This document shows, in pieces, positions 1 through 5,282 of a DNA stretch of 5,408 nt (positions within the stretch are counted from its first letter, which is position 1; every line of letters begins with the position of its first letter). The stretch is from Betaproteobacteria bacterium (GTDB lineage: Bacteria > Pseudomonadota > Gammaproteobacteria > Burkholderiales > SG8-41). The stretch is from contig JANXRI010000382.1 in the NCBI GenBank assembly GCA_025353085.1, forward strand, positions 1 to 5,408, written 5' to 3'. The notes under the pieces were generated by a model. It did no database searches. It saw only the letters and a list, made by a program, of their open reading frames with translations, and had not been told where the DNA came from. The translations under genes and the position numbers were made by a program.

Positions 1-293
1 GCTTCGTTGGGCGATGTGCCGCCGATCGCCACCGCGAACTGCAGCTTCATGTTCTTGATGTTCGACTTGTTGATCTGATCGAGCGCCGAATGGCGCTGCG
101 AGGTGAAGTCCCGATGCACCATCAGCCAGTTGTGCGGTTCCGGATTGAGCAACCGTTCGAACGTAACGTCGGCGGCCAGCAGACCGGATGAGCCGGCCGC
201 CAGAAAAATGCCCCCGATGACAGGCGCGAGGGCGGCGCATTTGCCCATACGCAGTACGCCACGAGCCAGCTCAATGCATTTGATCGTTTGCAT
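1..293 (-). CDS. PQQ-dependent alcohol dehydrogenase-like protein, N-terminal part (cut by left edge)
   Basis: Reading the minus strand from the ATG at 293-291 gives 97 complete codons that stay open to the window edge, so only the N-terminus is visible. Residues 1-41 look like a Sec signal peptide: a basic N-region, a hydrophobic stretch (about residues 20-40, including APVIGGIFLAAG) and a likely cleavage near LLAA-D at 40-42. The mature start reads VTFERLLNPEPHNWLMVHRD, then the SALDQINKSNIKNMKL stretch. This resembles the first propeller blade of quinoprotein methanol/ethanol dehydrogenases (RLLN..P.NWL.., S.L.QIN..N). Proteins of this family are periplasmic, use pyrroloquinoline quinone and oxidise alcohols or aldehydes, passing electrons to cytochrome c. 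The catalytic residues, calcium or lanthanide ligands and any fused haem domain lie outside the window, so substrate and activity cannot be judged. The start is supported by GGAGG at 304-300, six bases upstream. An internal ATG at codon 16 would shorten the signal peptide but has weaker support. Confidence 0.82.
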   Translation of the reverse strand, partial: MQTIKCIELARGVLRMGKCAALAPVIGGIFLAAGSSGLLAADVTFERLLNPEPHNWLMVHRDFTSQRHSALDQINKSNIKNMKLQFAVAIGGTSPNE

Positions 294-358
294 AAAATTC
301 CTCCGGGTGTCGTTTATTGTGGTTTCTTATTGGGAAATAACAGAACTACAGATCTTGC

Positions 359-387
359 AATATAACATTCCGTAATTGTTAAGCCAG
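359..387 (-). promoter_or_regulatory. Predicted sigma-70 promoter for the PQQ dehydrogenase gene
   Basis: On the minus strand an extended -10 element, TGT-TATATT, has its hexamer at 364-359. It lies 17 bp downstream of a weak -35 (CTGGCT at 387-382, three of six consensus bases). Transcription would start near 352 and leave a leader of about 60 nt before the ATG at 293. The region is AT-rich compared with the flanking genes. This is a prediction by eye only. Confidence 0.42.
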
Positions 388-418
388 TCTCTTGATGAGT
401 TAATACCGGCAACGTGGA

Positions 419-448
419 TTGACCTTCTCCGCCCGACTCACGGATACT
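419..448 (+). promoter_or_regulatory. Predicted sigma-70 promoter for the 194-aa gene
   Basis: TTGACC at 419-424 matches five of six bases of the -35 consensus. With an 18-bp spacer it is followed by GATACT at 443-448 (four of six bases of TATAAT). Transcription would begin near 455, about 42 nt before the ATG at 497. The element lies back to back with the minus-strand promoter at 359-387, with about 30 bp between the two -35 elements, so one regulator bound between them could affect both genes. Confidence 0.42.
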
Positions 449-496
449 CTCTGACGATATTTTATTATTCGACCACCAACCAGCAAGGACTAAACC

Positions 497-1081
497 ATGG
501 CCCAGACCGTTGATCCCAACGACGTAATGATGACCGGCGAGAATTCTTTCATCCGTTTGAGCGCCGACGGCGGCAAGACGCATACGTCGCGCGTGAGCCA
601 TTGGCGCGTGCTGTGGTGCCCGGCCGGCGCAGGTCACGCGATGTTTTTGCAGTCGCCGTTAATTGATAACCGCGTGCAGATTTACAGCGACAACATGGCG
701 GTGGCGCGCTGGCTTCAGCGCACGATCGAGACGCTGCTTTATCCGCCGTTCGCGGATGTCGCTTTGCCGGTGCTCGCCGCGCACTTCGAACGTTCCGGCG
801 ATACACAGTCGGCGGCCGTCGAAACCGTCGATTCGGCGATCGACAGCATCGTGCTGACATGGCATGACTACATCGAACCGTTCGTGCTCACGATGGCGCC
901 CGGCATGGGCAATCGTCCGATCGGCGTCTACAGCACTTTCTTCCCCGCCAAGTCCGCGCAGATCGAAATGAACGGCCAGTTCGCGCCGCACGCGACATGG
1001 CTCGAGATGCGCGGTGACCGCCAGTCGTCAAGCGCGTGTCTTGCGTTGTCGGAGACCTGGGTCAAGCCTCGCGTTGTTTAA
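497..1081 (+). CDS. Conserved-looking hypothetical protein, 194 aa, divergent from the PQQ dehydrogenase gene
   Basis: The frame opens just after an in-frame TAA at 491-493. The ATG at 497 follows AAGGA (485-489) by seven bases, so the start is well fixed. I do not recognise the family. The protein has no signal peptide and no clear membrane segment, so it is probably cytoplasmic. Visible landmarks are a Trp-rich patch SHWRVLWCPAGAG (about residues 34-46), a segment RVQIYSDNMAVARWLQRTIE (about 59-78) that looks like a strand followed by an amphipathic helix, an acidic middle part with predicted helix (about 90-120), and a C-terminal part rich in aromatics and likely beta strands (GVYSTFFPAKSAQIEMNG, then LALSETWVKP). 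Codon use is GC-rich at third positions like a real gene. The opposite-strand frames here are shadows. Position opposite the dehydrogenase hints at, but does not prove, a shared regulon. An intrinsic terminator at 1225-1253 probably ends its transcript. Confidence 0.8.
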   Translation: MAQTVDPNDVMMTGENSFIRLSADGGKTHTSRVSHWRVLWCPAGAGHAMFLQSPLIDNRVQIYSDNMAVARWLQRTIETLLYPPFADVALPVLAAHFERSGDTQSAAVETVDSAIDSIVLTWHDYIEPFVLTMAPGMGNRPIGVYSTFFPAKSAQIEMNGQFAPHATWLEMRGDRQSSSACLALSETWVKPRVV

Positions 1082-1092
1082 AGTTTTGGCGG

Positions 1093-1122
1093 TGGCAACT
1101 CCGTGAACCGTTGAGTTGACCA
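1093..1122 (+). other. Hairpin just after the stop of the 194-aa gene
   Basis: TGGCAACTC (1093-1101) pairs with GAGTTG-A-CCA (1113-1122) over nine base pairs with a single bulged A at 1119 and an 11-nt loop. It starts 11 bases after the TAA at 1079-1081. No T-run follows, so it is not a classical terminator. In a transcript that continues to the terminator at 1225-1253 it would form a 3'-UTR stem that might protect the mRNA end. The function is inferred. Confidence 0.35.
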
Positions 1123-1224
1123 AAAGCCTGATTGCGAAATTGCTCACTGCAGATGATCCGGGTGACAAACAGTCAGTTGCCGGAAATGCCTGAATACTAA
1201 GCCGATTTTTTATGAAGTTTCATC

Positions 1225-1253
1225 GCCGTGTTGCACCGCAAAGACGGCTTTTT
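1225..1253 (+). terminator. Rho-independent terminator downstream of the 194-aa gene
   Basis: GCCGT (1225-1229) pairs with ACGGC (1244-1248). Inside it TTGC (1231-1234) pairs with GCAA (1238-1241) around a three-base ACC loop. The two stems are separated by a small 1x2 internal loop. The right arm runs directly into TTTTT (1249-1253). Stem plus immediate U-tract is the expected layout for plus-strand termination. It lies about 145 bp beyond the stop codon at 1081, with no other plus-strand gene between. Confidence 0.6.
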
Positions 1254-1301
1254 ATGCGAGCGCTCCAAGGCAACGAAAGCCGTGCATTCAGCGTGCGCTG
1301 C

Positions 1302-1334
1302 ACCATGTGCCGTTAGTCACGGACAGCACATGGT
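1302..1334. repeat. Inverted repeat ACCATGTGC / GCACATGGT
   Basis: A perfect 9-bp inverted repeat (1302-1310 and 1326-1334) encloses 15 bases, in which CGT (1311-1313) and ACG (1319-1321) can add three further pairs with a four-base bulge on the right side. The plus strand then continues with the pyrimidine-rich CTTCCTTCT (1335-1343). It could be a second, weak terminator, or an operator-like site about 120 bp upstream of the ATG at 1455. The sequence alone does not decide. Confidence 0.5.
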
Positions 1335-1454
1335 CTTCCTTCTAACATCGGCCTCAATGCGTGCGGATCGTCATAATTCTGTAACAATCCGGCCGTAGCA
1401 TGCGATGCGTGTTCCAACGCACGAGAGCGGTACCGCCAAGGAGAGGAAACGCTC

Positions 1455-1808
1455 ATGATGCTTCACGATGCAATTCGCAACGCCAACTCACAGTACACGG
1501 TTTATTTTTTGCTGACCGCGTATCTGGACACGCTGCAGTTCGGACGGAAGCTGCCGGAGCATCTGACGGTTTTGCCCATCGTTGATTTACGGGACCTGGA
1601 ATCGCGCTTCGAAAAACTCGTCGCTGAATTCGAATGCGAATTACGGCTGCCGGATTCGCATAAGTTTTTCGTTCTGCTTGAAGCAGTCGGAATCTTCGAT
1701 CTCGCCGTAGTGCGGGTTTGCCAACTCCTTAATGAGCACGCCGATCAATCGGCGGTCGGCTCAAGTTCGGCCGACCCGCATCGAGTGCAGCAAGCCAACG
1801 CTGCCTAA
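1455..1808 (+). CDS. Small hypothetical protein, 117 aa
   Basis: The ATG at 1455 follows an AAGGAGAGGAAA purine stretch (1438-1449) by about five bases. A second ATG directly after it (1458) is an equally possible start and changes the product by one residue. I do not recognise the family. The protein has no signal peptide or membrane span. Residues 1 to about 93 look mostly helical: an aromatic stretch SQYTVYFLLTAYLDTL (about 12-27), then a charged amphipathic helix around LRDLESRFEKLVAEFECEL (about 45-63), then KFFVLLEAVGIFDLAVVRVC (about 70-89). The last 24 or so residues are hydrophilic (Ser, Ala, Asp, Gln) and probably disordered. It stands alone, between a terminator on its left and convergent hairpins on its right, so context suggests no partner. 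Confidence 0.72.
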   Translation: MMLHDAIRNANSQYTVYFLLTAYLDTLQFGRKLPEHLTVLPIVDLRDLESRFEKLVAEFECELRLPDSHKFFVLLEAVGIFDLAVVRVCQLLNEHADQSAVGSSSADPHRVQQANAA

Positions 1809-1891
1809 GGTTTGCGCTGCGCAGAGGCGGTCATACCGACTTTGCGGCGAGTGGGCATTAGATCGCCGTGAGCTTTCAGCTAATGTGAACG

Positions 1892-1915
1892 GAACGCGGG
1901 CGCTGCGCCGGGTTC
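1892..1915. other. GC-rich hairpin in the convergent gap
   Basis: GAAC (1892-1895) pairs with GTTC (1912-1915), and within it GGCG (1899-1902) pairs with CGCC (1906-1909) around CTG, with a 3x2 internal loop. It lies 83 bp after the stop of the 117-aa gene. Only GTTT follows, so it is a weak candidate terminator for the plus-strand gene. Confidence 0.3.
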
Positions 1916-1931
1916 GTTTGAACGCAGTGGG

Positions 1932-1964
1932 AAAGACGACCCTCCGCGGCAGCGGGCTGTCTTT
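1932..1964 (-). terminator. Bidirectional-type terminator between convergent transcripts
   Basis: AAAGAC (1932-1937) pairs with GTCTTT (1959-1964). An inner stem CCGC (1944-1947) / GCGG (1952-1955) with a GGCA tetraloop gives a GC-rich core. The A-rich left and T-rich right arms give a U-tract at the end of the stem on either strand. It begins 15 bp past the stop of the minus-strand binding-protein gene (1979), the right place to end the leuC-leuD-bug transcript, and it also faces the plus-strand gene ending at 1808. Asymmetric internal loops make it imperfect. Confidence 0.5.
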
Positions 1965-1978
1965 AAAAATTACGAAAG

Positions 1979-2962
1979 TTACTTCTGTAATCCCAATTCT
2001 TCCAAGGCGCGGCGATAGTTGTCGTGTTCGTGCTCGAGGAAGGCGGGCAGTTCGCGAAAACCGATGAGCTCTATCGTCCAGCGGTTGAACTCGGCGTCTT
2101 TTTTGATTTGCTCGCTTTGCATGACAGTGCTGATGGCCTGGTCCCACCACGCGGTTTGCGCGGGTTCGATGCCTTTCGGCGCGAACAATGTGTAGAACAC
2201 GTTGGCATCAGAGTTGATTCCCTGCTCGCGCAAGGTAGGAACGTTGCCGAGTTCTCCCGGATAGCGGCGCGGCCCCGCGACGGCCAATAGCCGTATTTTG
2301 CCCGCCTGAGCGAGTTGCCAGGCGCTGCCGGGGCTCTGCACGCCCACATCCAGATGGCCGCCGGCGACCTGGATGGCAGTGTTTGCCCCCGAGGTATACA
2401 CGACGGTCGTCAGCTTGCGCGCATCCGCGCCGGCGAGGCGCGCGAGCGTCGCGATTGAAATATGCAGCGGGTTACCGGCCGCCGTGGAAAACCCGAATGA
2501 AACGGAACCGGGGTCCTGCTTCAGGCGGCTGATGATGTCTTGCGCAGTGCGAATGGATGAGTCGTTCCTGACGAAGTAGACCTGGTACTCGTCGAGAATC
2601 TTGATGATGGGCGTTACATCACGATGGGTGACCGCGCTCTTTCCCGCCGCGACACTGGTGAGCCAGCTCGACGATGCGAGGCCGAGGTAGTGCGGGTTGC
2701 CCTCATGACTCGCCAGATAGCTGAACGCGATCGCCTGCCCGCCGCCGGGTTTATTCACGATCACCACGGGGTTCGCGAGTTTCAAGTCCTGCAGCACGCG
2801 TTGGAGCGCGCGTCCGATGCGGTCGTTGGCTCCGCCCGGCGCTGCGCCTATGATCAACTCGACGGGGCGCTCCGGTTTCCAGGCGCCCGGCGCCTGCGCA
2901 AACGTGAGAGCCGGCAACGCCATCAGCATGAAACATAAGCGCCCGCTCGACAGCATTTTCAT
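1979..2962 (-). CDS. Bug/TctC-family tripartite tricarboxylate transporter substrate-binding protein
   Basis: A periplasmic solute-binding protein of the Bug/TctC family (PF03401), which captures di- or tricarboxylates and related organic acids and, in the complete systems, delivers them to a TctA/TctB membrane permease. From the ATG at 2962 it has 327 aa, the usual family length. Residues 1-22 form a signal peptide (LCFMLMALPALTFA), with cleavage near A22 or Q23. The mature protein opens with the family hallmark KPERPVELIIGAAPGGANDR (29-48), including the APGG loop and Asp47, and then NPVVIVNKPGGG. The start at 2962 is chosen because it puts the signal peptide at the N-terminus; the frame is open 29 codons further upstream, but that extension overlaps leuD and is not signal-like. 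The gene begins 10 nt after the leuD stop. A GAGGAA inside the last leuD codons (2982-2977) lies 14 nt upstream, rather far for a ribosome binding site, so translational coupling is likely. No permease genes are visible nearby, and the ligand is unknown, presumably linked to the LeuCD-like enzyme. Confidence 0.9.
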   Translation of the reverse strand: MKMLSSGRLCFMLMALPALTFAQAPGAWKPERPVELIIGAAPGGANDRIGRALQRVLQDLKLANPVVIVNKPGGGQAIAFSYLASHEGNPHYLGLASSSWLTSVAAGKSAVTHRDVTPIIKILDEYQVYFVRNDSSIRTAQDIISRLKQDPGSVSFGFSTAAGNPLHISIATLARLAGADARKLTTVVYTSGANTAIQVAGGHLDVGVQSPGSAWQLAQAGKIRLLAVAGPRRYPGELGNVPTLREQGINSDANVFYTLFAPKGIEPAQTAWWDQAISTVMQSEQIKKDAEFNRWTIELIGFRELPAFLEHEHDNYRRALEELGLQK

Positions 2963-2972
2963 AATTACTTCG

Positions 2973-3599
2973 TCAGTTCCTCGACGCAAGCCATGGCTTG
3001 CGCTGGCGATAGGCCTGCTCGAACGCTTCGATTTGCGGCAGATGCTCAAGCGTTACACCGACATCGTCGAGCCCTTTTAAGAGGCGCTCCTTGCGCGTCG
3101 CATCGATCGCGAACTCGTAGCGCGTGCGATCGGGCGCGATGACCGTCTGGTTCGGGAGATCTACGGTGATTTGCGCGCCCGGCGTTTGTTTCAATTGACG
3201 CCACAGCTCGCGCACCGCCGCGATCGGTAACACCGCCGGCACGATGCCGTTTTGCAGGCAGTTGCCGACGAACACATCACCGAAGCTGGGTCCGATCAGC
3301 GCGCGCACGCCGAAATCGAGCACGGCGTATGCGGCGCCTTCGCGCGATGAGCCGCAACCGAAATCCATGCCCGTCACCAGGATCGCGGCGTCGCGATAAG
3401 GCGCCAGGTTGAGCACAAAATCCGCTCGTGGCCGGTCTTTTTCATCAAAGCGCAAATCGTGGACGAAAGCGTTCGCATAGTCAGCCACGCCGGGAATGCG
3501 GCGTATGCGCATGAAGCGGCCCGGCAGCATGACGCCGGTGTCAATTTTCGCGATGTCCAGCGGCGCGGCGACGGCGGTGAGCGTGGTGAATGGTTTCAT
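2973..3599 (-). CDS. leuD: LeuD-type hydro-lyase small subunit (3-isopropylmalate dehydratase family)
   Basis: Small (swivel-domain) subunit of an aconitase-superfamily enzyme; with LeuC it would form a cytoplasmic heterodimer that moves or removes a hydroxyl group on a substituted malate. It has 208 aa; E. coli LeuD has about 201. Family signatures are the N-terminal TAVAAPLDIAKIDT (8-21), the substrate-binding FGCGSSRE (80-87), GPSFGDVFVGNCLQNG (103-118), and the C-terminal RKERLLKGLDDVGVTLEH region typical of bacterial LeuD. Two positions depart from the biosynthetic enzyme: DTD..IP is here DTGVMLP (20-26), and SREHAPWAL is here SREGAAYAV. Such changes occur in catabolic paralogs, so the symbol denotes the family, not proof of leucine biosynthesis. 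The start at 3599 has no Shine-Dalgarno sequence and lies 11 nt after the leuC stop, so it probably depends on coupling to leuC. It is the middle gene of the operon. Confidence 0.88.
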   Translation of the reverse strand: MKPFTTLTAVAAPLDIAKIDTGVMLPGRFMRIRRIPGVADYANAFVHDLRFDEKDRPRADFVLNLAPYRDAAILVTGMDFGCGSSREGAAYAVLDFGVRALIGPSFGDVFVGNCLQNGIVPAVLPIAAVRELWRQLKQTPGAQITVDLPNQTVIAPDRTRYEFAIDATRKERLLKGLDDVGVTLEHLPQIEAFEQAYRQRKPWLASRN

Positions 3600-3610
3600 T
3601 TACGTTAGTT

Positions 3611-5035
3611 TTACAGCGCGCGCACGTCGGTGAGACGACCGGTAATGGCGGCGGCGGCGGCCATTGCGGGGCTCATAATGTGCGTCATCGCGCCAGGTCC
3701 CTGGCGGCCTTCAAAGTTGCGGTTGGTGGTCGACGCAGAACGTTGACCGCGCGCGAGGAGATCGCCGTTCGAGCCGCCGCACATCGAGCAACTCGAGTCG
3801 CGCCATTCAAATCCGGCGGCGAGGAAGATCCGGTCGAGCCCTTCGGCTTCGGCCTGCCTTTTCACCGCGGTGGAGCCGGGCACCACCATCGAGGGGACCG
3901 CGACGCGCCGCCCTCTAACGACATGCGCCGCGGCGCGCAAATCTTCGATGCGCGCGTTGGTGCATGAGCCGATGAACACGCGATTGACTGCGATCGACGA
4001 GAGATGCGTGCCGGGTGCGAGCTGCATGTAATTGAGCGCTCGCTCGATGCGGCCGCGGCGCTCGGGATCGGCGACGGATGCAGGATCGGGCACGCGCCCG
4101 GTGATCGGCGCGGAATCTTCGGGGCTCGTACCCCAACTCACCATCGGCGCGAGCGTGGAAGCGTCGAGCGCGAGTTCGCGATCGTATTGCACATCGTCGT
4201 CCGACGGCAGCGTGCGCCAGTATTGGAGCGCGCAGTCCCAGTCGGCACCCTTCGGCATATACGGCCGGCCGTGCATGTATTCATAAGTCGTATCGTCGGG
4301 CGCGATCATGCCAATGCGCGCACCTGCTTCGATCGACATGTTGCAGATCGTGAGGCGCGCTTCGATCGACATCGCGCGAATTGTGTCGCCGCAATATTCG
4401 ACGGCGTGACCGCTCGCGCCGCCGATGCCGATGCGCGCGATGATCGCGAGAACGATGTCCTTGGCGGTCACGTGCGCACCGGGCGTGCCGTTGATGGTGA
4501 TGCGCATCTGGTGCGGTTTGCGCTGCCACAGCGTTTGCGTCGAGAACACGTGGCGCAACTGGTTCGAGTGGCCGATCGGCATCGCGAGCGCGCCCAGTGC
4601 GCCCTGGGTTGCGGTGTGCGAATCGCAGCATGCGATCAGCAATCCCGGCTGCGTGAGCCCGAGTTCCGGAGCGATCACGTGGGTGATGCCCTGACGCTCA
4701 TCGTCCGGCCCGATGTGCTCGATACCGAACTCGCGCGTATTCTCGGCGAGCCATTGGACGACATTGCGGATCTCGGGGTCGGGAATGGCGGTGGTGCCCG
4801 AGTTGCGATTGAGGCTCGGCAGGTAATGGTCGGTGACCGCCAACGTCAATTTCGGTTTGCGCAGGCGGCGTCCTTCCGCGCGCATTTGATCGAACGCCAG
4901 GAATGTGCCGCCTTCGTGCACGAGATTCAGATCGACGTACAGCAACTCTTCGCCGCCCGGCTGCGGCACGATCACATGTTCAGCCCAGACCTTGTCGAGC
5001 ATCGTGCGCGATGCTCGCGCGCTGGCCGCGTTCAT
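3611..5035 (-). CDS. leuC: LeuC-type hydro-lyase large subunit (3-isopropylmalate dehydratase family), [4Fe-4S]
   Basis: Large subunit of a LeuCD-type aconitase-superfamily enzyme. From the ATG at 5035 it has 474 aa, close to the roughly 470 of bacterial LeuC. Family landmarks in order: LVHE (38-41), DH (69-70), the DSHTAT active-site motif (138-143), TAKDIVLAII (190-199), CNMSIEAGAR (231-240), FIGSCTN (354-360), CSMC (416-419), and TTNRNFEGRQG (436-446) with SPAMAAAAA near the end. The [4Fe-4S] ligands C358, C416 and C419 are all present, so the enzyme should be able to bind its cluster. Departures from the biosynthetic enzyme include HNV to HYL at 70-72, THG to TQG at 143-145, GTSEVEH to GHSNQLRH at 155-162, and CSMCLAMN to CSMCGGSN at 416-423. 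These suggest a changed substrate; 3-isopropylmalate, citramalate or dimethylmalate are all possible. The start is fixed by GGAGG eight bases upstream. A longer frame back to 5296 is rejected. First gene of the leuC-leuD-bug operon. Confidence 0.9.
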   Translation of the reverse strand: MNAASARASRTMLDKVWAEHVIVPQPGGEELLYVDLNLVHEGGTFLAFDQMRAEGRRLRKPKLTLAVTDHYLPSLNRNSGTTAIPDPEIRNVVQWLAENTREFGIEHIGPDDERQGITHVIAPELGLTQPGLLIACCDSHTATQGALGALAMPIGHSNQLRHVFSTQTLWQRKPHQMRITINGTPGAHVTAKDIVLAIIARIGIGGASGHAVEYCGDTIRAMSIEARLTICNMSIEAGARIGMIAPDDTTYEYMHGRPYMPKGADWDCALQYWRTLPSDDDVQYDRELALDASTLAPMVSWGTSPEDSAPITGRVPDPASVADPERRGRIERALNYMQLAPGTHLSSIAVNRVFIGSCTNARIEDLRAAAHVVRGRRVAVPSMVVPGSTAVKRQAEAEGLDRIFLAAGFEWRDSSCSMCGGSNGDLLARGQRSASTTNRNFEGRQGPGAMTHIMSPAMAAAAAITGRLTDVRAL

Positions 5036-5043
5036 TGACGATT

Positions 5044-5048
5044 CCTCC
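5044..5048 (-). promoter_or_regulatory. Ribosome binding site that fixes the leuC start
   Basis: GGAGG on the minus strand (5048-5044), eight bases before the ATG at 5035. The frame stays open upstream to 5296, but only this ATG has a strong Shine-Dalgarno sequence and gives a protein of normal LeuC length that begins just before the conserved LDKVWAEHVI stretch. Confidence 0.8.
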
Positions 5049-5066
5049 ACCGATAGTTGCGTCGTG

Positions 5067-5075
5067 ACTATAGCA
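5067..5075 (-). promoter_or_regulatory. Extended -10 promoter for the leuC-leuD-bug operon
   Basis: On the minus strand TGC-TATAGT (5075-5067) is a near-consensus extended -10 element, with TATAGT matching five of six bases. A -35 is poor (AAGACG with a 16-bp spacer, three of six), as is common for extended -10 promoters. Transcription would start near 5060, leaving a leader of about 25 nt with room for the GGAGG site and no attenuator or leader peptide. Confidence 0.5.
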
Positions 5076-5187
5076 TGACGCTGGCGCGCGTCTTCGATAG
5101 GAACCCAAGTCCTGTCATCGGGTTGATGAAAAAAATATTGCGACTTGCGGCATACTTCGTTTGCGCAAAAAATAAACGCGATCGAGA

Positions 5188-5210
5188 AGGCCATGGCCTC
5201 GCAATTGCGA
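5188..5210. repeat. Two abutting perfect 12-bp palindromes (operator candidates)
   Basis: AGGCCATGGCCT (5188-5199) and TCGCAATTGCGA (5199-5210) are each perfect palindromes and share the T at 5199. They sit in the divergent control region between leuC and the gene at 5283. The second overlaps the TG motif and first two bases of the plus-strand extended -10 element (5206-5214). This layout fits binding of a dimeric regulator over a promoter, but no regulator gene is in the window and the sites match no motif I can name. Confidence 0.5.
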
Positions 5211-5214
5211 TAAT
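5206..5214 (+). promoter_or_regulatory. Extended -10 promoter candidate for the gene at 5283
   Basis: TGC-GATAAT (5206-5214) has the TGn extension and five of six bases of TATAAT. No recognisable -35 lies 16-18 bp upstream. Transcription would start near 5221, about 62 nt before the ATG. The element overlaps the TCGCAATTGCGA palindrome, so a repressor bound there would be expected to block it. Confidence 0.38.
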
Positions 5215-5282
5215 GGATGCCGCTCGTCTGCCCCACGAAAAGTAAATTAAACGGCGTAGTCGTCACTCTGGAGGAGAACGGC

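Larger units (their letters stand above)
1082..1454. other. Intergenic gap with three hairpins and no supported gene
   Basis: No open frame with a plausible start and ribosome binding site lies in this 373-bp gap. It holds a post-stop hairpin (1093-1122), an intrinsic terminator (1225-1253) and a longer imperfect hairpin (1302-1334), each listed separately. Two near-identical 12-mers ending in TTTTTATG sit at 1203-1214 and 1245-1256 (10 of 12 bases equal); the second includes the terminator U-tract. Between 1335 and 1454 I find only a possible -10 (CATAAT, 1372-1377) without a good -35, so no confident promoter for the gene at 1455. Confidence 0.6.

Noticed and set aside
103..375. 90-codon plus-strand frame over the PQQ dehydrogenase start
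   Set aside because: It is antisense to the recognised dehydrogenase N-terminus and runs into the divergent promoter region, with no ribosome binding site or family resemblance.
1372..1377. CATAAT as a -10 for the 117-aa gene
   Set aside because: No acceptable -35 at 16-18 bp and no TG extension, so it is noted but not called as a promoter.
1813..1823. TGCG-CTG-CGCA hairpin right after the 117-aa gene
   Set aside because: Only four base pairs and no T-run; likely chance in GC-rich DNA.
1761..2150. 129-codon minus-strand frame across the convergent gap
   Set aside because: It is very Arg-rich, overlaps the 3' ends of two supported genes and the terminator hairpins, and has no recognisable domain.
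2963..3049. Longer start for the Bug protein (356 aa)
   Set aside because: The 29 extra residues are basic and polar, overlap the leuD 3' end and would bury the signal peptide; the ATG at 2962 places it at the N-terminus.
4004..5038. 344-codon plus-strand open frame opposite leuC
   Set aside because: It is Arg/His/Asp-rich in the pattern expected of an antisense shadow of a GC-rich gene, has no supporting ribosome binding site and lies entirely within leuC.
5115..5135. Hairpin TCATC/GATGA next to an A-run, considered as a terminator or attenuator
   Set aside because: The stem is only 5 bp. On the minus strand the T-run precedes rather than follows it, and it lies upstream of the predicted leuC start site.
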